NCBI GenBank assembly: GCA_003488525.1
Contig: DNLG01000036.1
Span: 1,109-6,573 of the forward strand
Reading direction: 5' to 3'
Source of the DNA: Bacteroidota bacterium
Lineage (GTDB): Bacteria; Bacteroidota; Ignavibacteria; Kapaibacteriales; Kapaibacteriaceae
DNA length: 5,465 nucleotides
Made by a program: the position numbers and the translations under genes. How positions within the stretch are numbered: position 1 is the first letter of the stretch; the number at the start of each line of letters is the position of its first letter. Shown piece after piece: positions 1 to 4,448 of this stretch. The notes under the pieces are model-generated. The model did not search any database, was not told the DNA's origin, and worked only from the letters and a program-made list of their open reading frames with translations.

Positions 1-24
1 TAATTCCGTAATTCCGTAATTACT
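1..24. repeat. 8-bp tandem repeat (TAATTCCG)n, cut by window edge
   Basis: Two perfect copies of TAATTCCG (1-8, 9-16) are followed by a degenerate third, TAATTACT (17-24). The array may continue to the left of the window, so the copy number is unknown. It begins 5 bp past the 3' end of the tRNA-Arg gene and is AT-rich, unlike the surrounding DNA. It could be a slippage-prone simple repeat. No function can be read from it. Confidence 0.7.
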
Positions 25-28
25 CTCG

Positions 29-102
29 CAGTCCCGAGTGGATTCGAACCACCGACTTTCAGCTTCGGAGGCTGACGTTCTATCCAGCTGAACTACGGGA
101 CC
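29..102 (-). tRNA. tRNA-Arg, anticodon CCG
   Basis: The minus strand folds into a complete 74-nt cloverleaf. The acceptor stem is GGTCCCG with CGGGACT (one G-T pair at the end) and the discriminator base is G at 29. The D-stem is GTTC/GAAC, the anticodon stem TCAGC/GCTGA with loop CTCCGAA, the variable loop has five bases, and the T-arm carries TTCGAAT. The anticodon CCG reads the arginine codon CGG. The D-loop has an A directly after its GG, the A20 identity element typical of arginine tRNAs. CCA is not encoded: the bases after the discriminator read CGA, so CCA must be added after transcription. The gene lies 55 bp downstream of the alkB block on the same strand and appears to have its own promoter box at 111-118. 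Confidence 0.96.
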
Positions 103-110
103 GTGCGCGG

Positions 111-118
111 CAAAGATA
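111..118 (-). promoter_or_regulatory. Candidate Bacteroidota-type -7 box for tRNA-Arg
   Basis: On the minus strand this reads TATCTTTG, an exact match to TAnnTTTG, the -7 element described for Bacteroidota. Its last base is 8 nt before the mature tRNA 5' end. Transcription would therefore start a few nucleotides upstream of the tRNA, leaving a very short leader for RNase P. No TTG-like -33 element is evident at the expected spacing, which lowers confidence. The 103-157 gap holds no gene and no clear terminator for the upstream block. Confidence 0.5.
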
Positions 119-157
119 CACGTTCTGATCTGAAGAGCTGCGCGGTGCTGGTGGGGA

Positions 158-439
158 CTACATCGACCCGCGTTGAAGCTTACGAAACAGCAGGCGCGCA
201 CGCACGCGGACATGACGCCAGAGGTGGCGCACACCTTGGCGGCCGATCAACAGGGCCGCCACAAGCCATAGTAGCTCCGGCAGACCCACCGAAAAGGCCA
301 CCGTCAGTGCGGCGGTAAGCCAGCCATCAAGCTCCATGAAAAAGATCACCGGGATGAGCCACGGCAGGAACAGACCGACAACGAAGAACGCAACGCCCAA
401 ACGTCGGCGCCACGCTGTGATGCTTGTTGGGAGAAACAT
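158..439 (-). CDS. Small two-helix membrane protein, transporter-suffix-domain-like
   Basis: This 93-residue protein has two predicted membrane helices, about residues 14-34 and 41-66, joined by a short turn with E36 and D38. The second helix holds an acidic residue in the motif LPELLW (E55). The tail from R67 is strongly basic, which suggests that both ends face the cytoplasm. The pattern (LPWL in helix 1, a G-x-x-E-x-x-W-type helix 2, then LLIG and a basic tail) resembles the short two-helix 'transporter suffix' domain found alone or at the C-terminus of some RND-type transporters. I recall this resemblance and have not tested it. The ATG at 439 lies 6 bp after the alkB stop with no visible Shine-Dalgarno, so translational coupling to alkB is likely. 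Its position suggests a role linked to AlkB or the membrane, but nothing in the sequence proves it. Confidence 0.75.
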   Translation of the reverse strand: MFLPTSITAWRRRLGVAFFVVGLFLPWLIPVIFFMELDGWLTAALTVAFSVGLPELLWLVAALLIGRQGVRHLWRHVRVRARLLFRKLQRGSM

Positions 440-445
440 GCCGCG

Positions 446-1510
446 TCAGTTCAAAGGGGCTGGCCCTTGGGGCATACGCGGATGGATCACGCGACGCCAC
501 AGAGGTGGAATGAGCGACAGCAGCACCATTGCCGGATATCCCTGAGGAAGCTGTGGGCTCTCCTCATGAACGCGTAGGGACTGATAGCGACGCTGCGGAA
601 GCAGATGATGATCGGCGTGACGCTGCAGTTTGAACAGGAACAGGTTCGAAGCGGCAAACCGGGCCTCCCACGCATGCTTTGGACCAAACTTTTCGAAGAC
701 TCCGGGTTTGATCTCGTTGCGGGTTAGACCATAATGCTCCACGTAATTGACGGCCTCCAGGAGGACGAAGGCAAAAGCCCCCTGACCAAGAAACAGCATG
801 GCCGCGCTGGAGCCGTACACACTGCCAACGGCGGTGGCTATCGCTACCGGGATCATCGACCACCACCACATGCGATTGCGCACACCATACGGCAGCTTAC
901 CGCAATTGCGAAGTCGACGTGCTTCCATATGCCATACGTGCAGCCAGCTTTGTGCGATGCAGCGGACGATGAAAGCGTATACCGTCTCGCCCTTTCGCGC
1001 CGTGGCAGGGTCGTGCCGAAGTCCGACATTACGATGATGTCCGGCAACGTGCTCCAGGGCAAAGTGCACGTAGCTCACCTGTGCCAGCAGGACGTAGCCG
1101 ACAAATCGCTCCCATGCGGCATTGCGGTGGGCAAGCTCATGGGCGATCGTAATCCCCAGTCCACCCGTGACAGCACCGATACTTCCGACGCTCAGGGCAT
1201 ACTGCCACCATTGCCAGCTGGCCGTGCTCCAAATGTGGCACATCCGCCAGAGCAGCAGCGTCTGCAAGGCGGCATAGACGTAAAGGATGACCCGGTAGGA
1301 GATCATATCGTCGAGCTCGATGCCGTCCGCCTGATTCGGCGAGCGGTGATCCTTACCAACGATCAGATCAAACACCGGAAGGCCTACGAACGCAAAGGCC
1401 ATGCCGAGGGCCGACATGACATACCCGGTCTCGATGCCCACCCAGGCAATGACCGGGAGCGACAGCGAGACATAATACGTCAGGGGCGCTGTGACGCGGG
1501 ATGTCGGCAT
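446..1510 (-). CDS. alkB: Membrane alkane 1-monooxygenase (alkane hydroxylase)
   Basis: AlkB is a di-iron integral membrane enzyme of the inner membrane. It hydroxylates the terminal carbon of n-alkanes with O2 and electrons from rubredoxin and rubredoxin reductase. All family motifs are present in order in the 354 residues: HELAH (H124, H128), EHVAGHH (H154, H158, H159), NYVEHYGL (H259) and LQRHADHH (H298, H301, H302). These are the nine histidines expected around the two irons. About six hydrophobic segments surround them. The stretch after the second His box (HDPATARKGE) and the C-terminal SPQLPQGYPAMVLLSLIPPL segment are AlkB-specific and resemble Bacteroidota homologues. It is slightly shorter than the classic Pseudomonas enzyme of about 400 residues. 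No fused rubredoxin or reductase domain is present, and none is encoded in the window. An exact TAnnTTTG box ends 4 nt before the ATG, so alkB may have its own promoter within the block. Confidence 0.95.
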   Translation of the reverse strand: MPTSRVTAPLTYYVSLSLPVIAWVGIETGYVMSALGMAFAFVGLPVFDLIVGKDHRSPNQADGIELDDMISYRVILYVYAALQTLLLWRMCHIWSTASWQWWQYALSVGSIGAVTGGLGITIAHELAHRNAAWERFVGYVLLAQVSYVHFALEHVAGHHRNVGLRHDPATARKGETVYAFIVRCIAQSWLHVWHMEARRLRNCGKLPYGVRNRMWWWSMIPVAIATAVGSVYGSSAAMLFLGQGAFAFVLLEAVNYVEHYGLTRNEIKPGVFEKFGPKHAWEARFAASNLFLFKLQRHADHHLLPQRRYQSLRVHEESPQLPQGYPAMVLLSLIPPLWRRVIHPRMPQGPAPLN

Positions 1511-1514
1511 GACT

Positions 1515-1522
1515 CAAAAGTA
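1515..1522 (-). promoter_or_regulatory. Candidate -7 box for a leaderless alkB mRNA
   Basis: The minus strand reads TACTTTTG, an exact TAnnTTTG match, in the 26-bp gap between the 73-aa gene and alkB. Only four bases (AGTC) separate it from the alkB ATG at 1510, so transcription would start at or next to the A of the start codon. No Shine-Dalgarno sequence precedes alkB, which fits a leaderless message. No good -33 TTG lies at the usual spacing. Confidence 0.45.
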
Positions 1523-1536
1523 AATCTTGTGAGAAT

Positions 1537-1758
1537 TTATTCCTTCATTTCCACAAATCGTACAACTCCTTCCTGCGTTATCTCAAGGGGCGAGGTGGCA
1601 CTGCCGCGAACGAGAACCTCGAGCACGTCCCGGCTGACGCGATGTCCGGCCTGCCGAAGTCGCGAAACGGCCTCATCGGCGCTCATCGTGCCATCGGGCT
1701 CGGCGCGCACAAGCTCAATGAGCGTCCGCTTTGCGCGAAGAATTTCGAAGGAGTTCAT
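1537..1758 (-). CDS. Hypothetical 73-aa protein, possible winged-helix DNA-binding protein
   Basis: I do not recognise a named family. The 73 residues suggest three helices (about 3-19, 26-37 and 43-51) followed by two short strands (about 57-61 and 64-69). The pattern SADEAVSRLRQAG, turn, VSRDVLEVLV, then a beta hairpin resembles a small winged-helix fold, so a regulatory or nucleic-acid-binding role is possible. I chose the ATG at 1758. An in-frame GTG at 1764 would add two residues but overlaps the candidate promoter box at 1764-1771. No Shine-Dalgarno is visible. The gene is first in the block: its stop lies 26 bp before alkB on the same strand, which makes it a candidate local regulator of alkB. 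That role rests on position and predicted fold alone. It is short, but its start and stop fit the flanking genes and boxes well. Confidence 0.7.
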   Translation of the reverse strand: MNSFEILRAKRTLIELVRAEPDGTMSADEAVSRLRQAGHRVSRDVLEVLVRGSATSPLEITQEGVVRFVEMKE

Positions 1759-1763
1759 CGTCA

Positions 1764-1771
1764 CGAATCTA
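1764..1771 (-). promoter_or_regulatory. Weak candidate -7 box for the 73-aa gene
   Basis: The minus strand reads TAGATTCG, one mismatch from TAnnTTTG, and ends 5 nt before the ATG at 1758. The distance matches that at alkB and at the chaperone gene, which is the main reason to list it. The mismatch falls in the TTTG part, and no -33 element is visible. Confidence 0.25.
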
Positions 1772-1778
1772 CGCTGGG

Positions 1779-1786
1779 TATTTTTG
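1779..1786 (+). promoter_or_regulatory. Candidate -7 box for the chaperone/HAD block
   Basis: The plus strand reads TATTTTTG, an exact TAnnTTTG match, ending 5 nt before the ATG at 1792. Transcription would start at or beside that ATG, giving a leaderless mRNA. If the ATG at 1804 were used instead, the leader would be about 12 nt. The box lies in the 33-bp divergent gap and faces the weaker minus-strand box at 1764-1771, so the two promoters would share DNA and could interfere with each other. Confidence 0.45.
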
Positions 1787-1791
1787 CCGCC

Positions 1792-3597
1792 ATGGTCAGA
1801 ACAATGTTTCTTCTCGGTCTTTTCGGCGCGGTATGCCTTGGTGCACAGGGGTTGCCGACCCCGCCTCGCCCCCTTGCGGGTGTGATCAATGGCGACACGG
1901 TATGGCTCGAGGAGTACTCCCGCGAGATCGGACGCCGTACGGAGTATGCCCAGCTCAAAGGCGAGGTCAACCCGCCCGAGATCATGCAGTCAGCCTGGGA
2001 CGACCTGGTGCGTCGGCGCCTGCTGCTCCGTGCCTCCTCGATGGAAGGTGTGACGGTGCGTCTGGACGACGTTGATCGCATACTGCTGGAATCAACTCCG
2101 GAATACATCCGCCGCGGCGTGGTCGATGCCAAGGGCCGCTTTGACAAGGGGCTTCTGTCGGCAATGGTTCTGCGTCCCGACTCGATCGTGCGCGCCAATA
2201 CACGGGGAATGTCGGCCGCCGACCAGGAACAGGAGATCAAGCAGCTGAAGGCCACCATTGCGCAGTGGCGCGAGTTCATCGGCTTCTCCGAGACGGAGAA
2301 CCGTCTGCGCGGCAAGGTCACCAGTGGTGTGGTGCTCGATACCACGGGTCTTCGTGACCGATTCCGACTGAGCGCGTCGAGCGTCAGCGGCGATGTCATC
2401 CTTGTGCCATGCGTGAAGGATCTTCCGCGTCCAAATGTCTCGGAGCTCGAGGCCTATCACAAGGCCAACTCGGCGCTTTACACGACGCCGGCTCCGATGC
2501 GCCGTCTGGCGGTGCTGTCTTGGCCGATGACGGCAGCCCCGATCGACTCGACACTGGTCCTGGGAAATGTGAACCGGTTTGTTAGTCTGCTTAACGGCGC
2601 ACGCACGGCCAAGGTCCGCGATTCTATCTGGTCAAGTGTGGCCTCGACAACCTCCAATGGCACTATTCGGCTGTCAGCCGACTCGGCAGCGCACGAAATG
2701 TTCTACTCCCGCGTACGCGGCAAGAAGGTCGGCACGGCCATCGGCCCGATCATGCATCCGAGCGGCGCGCATATCGTGCTCATCGACTCGGTGATCAAAC
2801 AGAAAACGTCGCGCTCGCCCCTTATCAGCGTACGCTTCGTGGTCACCCCGATCGACCCCTCCAAGCAAACGGTCGACAGTATCCTGGCCGTGGTCAACGA
2901 GGCCGTTGGTCTCTACGAGAGCGGGGTCGAGCTCGGCGGCGTGGCGGGACGTTTTGGCCGCTCCATTACACTGTCCCCATGGTTTACGGAAGACCAGAAG
3001 GTCTATGGCTCGTATCGTCTGGCACATGTGGCGTTTAAGACGCAACTGGCCGCAGCCTGCGACCCGATCGATACGCCCGAGCGAGGCGTGGTCATGGCCG
3101 TTGTGGTCGACAGCGTCCCGGTCGGCCCCATGCCGTTCGAGGCGGCAATTCCGGCAATGTCCGAGGCGATCATGCGCCAGCGGGGCTGCGATGCCCGCCG
3201 AGATCTGGCGAAATCGGTCAGGGGGCTTTCCAGCCGCCTCGACGATGGACTGCTGTTTATTGCCGAACGTCCGAAAGAAGCACAGGTGGCCCGAGGGCTG
3301 ACGATCACCGGCGACGGATACTTCGGCGATTCGATGTACGACCTCCTGGCTGCCCGCGAGATCCTCGCCAAGACAGTTCCGGGACTATATGGTCCGTTCC
3401 TGGGCGACAACGGATGGTATACGGTAAACATCACGGGGATCAATGCGGCCAATCCCGACGAGTTTCCAATGTGGCTGGAGTTGCGCAAGGCCGATATCGA
3501 AGAAGAGCAACGCCAGGCAGCATGGGACCGGTACGTCAAGAAACTGCGCTCTGAGGCCGTTATCGACGATCAGCGCTGGCTCTACTTCCGCTACTGA
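1792..3597 (+). CDS. Secreted PpiD/SurA-like peptidylprolyl isomerase-type chaperone
   Basis: This 601-residue protein starts with a short signal peptide: R3, then a hydrophobic core at about 5-17, with likely cleavage near the AQG at 18-20. It should therefore act in the periplasm, as SurA/PpiD proteins do in outer-membrane protein folding. Residues 29-181 match the SurA/PpiD N-terminal chaperone region: an INGDTVWLEEYSREI start, a DDLVRRRLLLR helix, a GVTV-x-LDDVD segment, and the QWREF plus ENRLRGKVTSGV helices typical of PpiD. Residues 197-335 form a parvulin-like domain ending in GPIMHPSGAHIVLIDSV. Degenerate parvulin-like segments follow at about 345-445 and 500-550, and the end (SEAVIDDQRWLYFRY) is PpiD-like. 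The parvulin parts are weak, so it may be a chaperone without isomerase activity. I chose the ATG at 1792 because it gives the signal peptide and sits next to the promoter box; the ATG at 1804 is possible. Confidence 0.85.
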   Translation: MVRTMFLLGLFGAVCLGAQGLPTPPRPLAGVINGDTVWLEEYSREIGRRTEYAQLKGEVNPPEIMQSAWDDLVRRRLLLRASSMEGVTVRLDDVDRILLESTPEYIRRGVVDAKGRFDKGLLSAMVLRPDSIVRANTRGMSAADQEQEIKQLKATIAQWREFIGFSETENRLRGKVTSGVVLDTTGLRDRFRLSASSVSGDVILVPCVKDLPRPNVSELEAYHKANSALYTTPAPMRRLAVLSWPMTAAPIDSTLVLGNVNRFVSLLNGARTAKVRDSIWSSVASTTSNGTIRLSADSAAHEMFYSRVRGKKVGTAIGPIMHPSGAHIVLIDSVIKQKTSRSPLISVRFVVTPIDPSKQTVDSILAVVNEAVGLYESGVELGGVAGRFGRSITLSPWFTEDQKVYGSYRLAHVAFKTQLAAACDPIDTPERGVVMAVVVDSVPVGPMPFEAAIPAMSEAIMRQRGCDARRDLAKSVRGLSSRLDDGLLFIAERPKEAQVARGLTITGDGYFGDSMYDLLAAREILAKTVPGLYGPFLGDNGWYTVNITGINAANPDEFPMWLELRKADIEEEQRQAAWDRYVKKLRSEAVIDDQRWLYFRY

Positions 3598-3601
3598 GGC
3601 A

Positions 3602-4189
3602 ATGGGATCACTACTGATCATCGACCTCGGAGGCGTACTCTTCGATATCGACTTCGGGCGCACGCGCACGGCCATGATGCAGCTGGACGGATACAACGGT
3701 AGGCCTATCACCTTTGGCGTGGAACAGCAGGACGGAATCTTTGTCGCCTATGACCGTGGCGACATCTCAACGGCAGAGTTCCGCTCGGAGCTTCGGCAAC
3801 TCTACGGATTCACCGCCGACGATCGGTCCATCGACCGTGCATGGTGCGCTATTCTTGACAGGGGGCTCTTTCCATTCGCCGTCGATGAACTGAACAGATT
3901 GACGTCGGCCTACGCCGCAACGCCGGGCAGCCGTGTGGTGATTCTGTCAAACATCTCTGAACTGCATTATCTGGACTGCGCCGAGCGCTGCCGTCCGGTG
4001 TTCGACCTGGTCGAACGGGTGTACCTGTCATACGTGATTCGACGTCGCAAACCTGATCCAGAGGCGTTTCTTTATGTCTGCCGGCAGGAAGGGTTCGCCC
4101 CCTCAGATACCGTGCTTGTCGATGATTCGTCGGCCAATTGCGCCTCGGCACGCGAACTGGGGATGACGGTAGTGCACGTTCAGCGATAA
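3602..4189 (+). CDS. HAD-family phosphatase, YihX-like (subfamily IA)
   Basis: This 195-residue protein is a haloacid-dehalogenase-type hydrolase, probably a cytoplasmic phosphatase acting on a small phosphorylated metabolite. All four HAD motifs are visible: the nucleophile D8 in DLGGVLFDID, motif II ILSN (S116), motif III RKPDPE (K150) and motif IV VDDS (D174, D175). An alpha-helical cap occupies about residues 18-105 and contains RGDISTAEFRSEL. The order and wording of the motifs, including LSN, YLSY and EGFAPSDTV, closely follow E. coli YihX, an alpha-D-glucose-1-phosphate phosphatase. As in YihX, motif I is DxG rather than DxD. Length is near the family norm of about 200. The ATG at 3602 is 4 bp after the chaperone stop, with a weak GAGG overlapping that stop, so the two genes are almost certainly co-transcribed. 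The substrate cannot be fixed from sequence. Confidence 0.9.
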   Translation: MGSLLIIDLGGVLFDIDFGRTRTAMMQLDGYNGRPITFGVEQQDGIFVAYDRGDISTAEFRSELRQLYGFTADDRSIDRAWCAILDRGLFPFAVDELNRLTSAYAATPGSRVVILSNISELHYLDCAERCRPVFDLVERVYLSYVIRRRKPDPEAFLYVCRQEGFAPSDTVLVDDSSANCASARELGMTVVHVQR

Positions 4190-4255
4190 GACGCGCTGGA
4201 CTTCAGAGAACGTCGCCTGTAGCTTCACAAGCGGACCTCGGGCGCCGGAACCGGT

Positions 4256-4307
4256 AAAAAAAAACTCGGGGCCGAACGCGTGTACCACGTGCGCATCCAG
4301 CCCCGAG
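4256..4307 (-). terminator. Intrinsic terminator for the minus strand (downstream of the MFS gene)
   Basis: On the minus strand an 8-bp perfect stem, CTCGGGGC (4307-4300) with GCCCCGAG (4272-4265), is followed directly by nine T residues (4264-4256). The 27-nt loop holds a second hairpin, CGTG/CACG with a 3-nt loop, extended by two further pairs. This is a textbook Rho-independent terminator. It lies about 140 nt beyond the MFS stop, so the transcript has a long 3' tail or there is a separate short RNA. It works on one strand only: on the plus strand no T-run follows the hairpin. Confidence 0.88.
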
Positions 4308-4382
4308 GTAACACCGAGAATAGCACAACTACCCATCAGAGTACGTGATACTCCGAATGACAAATTCTGACATTGTCCAGGA

Positions 4383-4424
4383 GGTATCAATACCCCAAAT
4401 GGGGTATAATTGACCCACTTTGGG
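4383..4424. other. Overlapping inverted repeats in the convergent gap
   Basis: Four short arms can pair in mutually exclusive ways. GGTAT (4383-4387) pairs with ATACC (4390-4394). ATACCCC (4390-4396) pairs with GGGGTAT (4401-4407) around an AAAT loop. CCCAAATGGG (4394-4403) pairs with CCCACTTTGGG (4414-4424) with one bulged C. On the plus strand the last stem is followed by a T-rich stretch (4426-4439), so it could act as a weak terminator for the chaperone/HAD transcript. The 7-bp palindrome could instead be a protein-binding site. The remaining 4190-4448 gap holds no credible gene, only two further 5-bp hairpins at 4339-4353 and 4359-4377. Confidence 0.4.
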
Positions 4425-4448
4425 AGTTATTTCGCTTTTAGAAGGGGG

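Noticed and set aside
1642..1791. N-terminal extension of the chaperone frame back to an ATG at 1642
   Set aside because: It adds 50 residues that bury the signal peptide, and it overlaps the 73-aa gene on the other strand. The ATG at 1792 has a signal peptide and an adjacent promoter box.
1792..1851. Lipoprotein signal at C15 of the chaperone
   Set aside because: The residues before the cysteine are G-A-V. A lipobox needs Gly, Ala or Ser at -1, so cleavage by ordinary signal peptidase near AQG is more likely.
734..1885. 383-aa plus-strand open frame
   Set aside because: It lies opposite alkB and the 73-aa gene, has a low-complexity composition rich in Arg and His, and shows no domain. It is a shadow of the real alkB frame.
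4103..4390. 95-aa minus-strand open frame in the convergent gap
   Set aside because: It runs through the intrinsic terminator hairpin and U-tract and then antisense into the HAD gene. It has no recognisable domain.
4405..4410. TATAAT as a sigma70 -10 promoter element
   Set aside because: No TTGACA-like -35 lies 16-18 bp upstream, no sense gene follows, and the genome seems to use TAnnTTTG boxes. It is kept only as part of the inverted-repeat observation.
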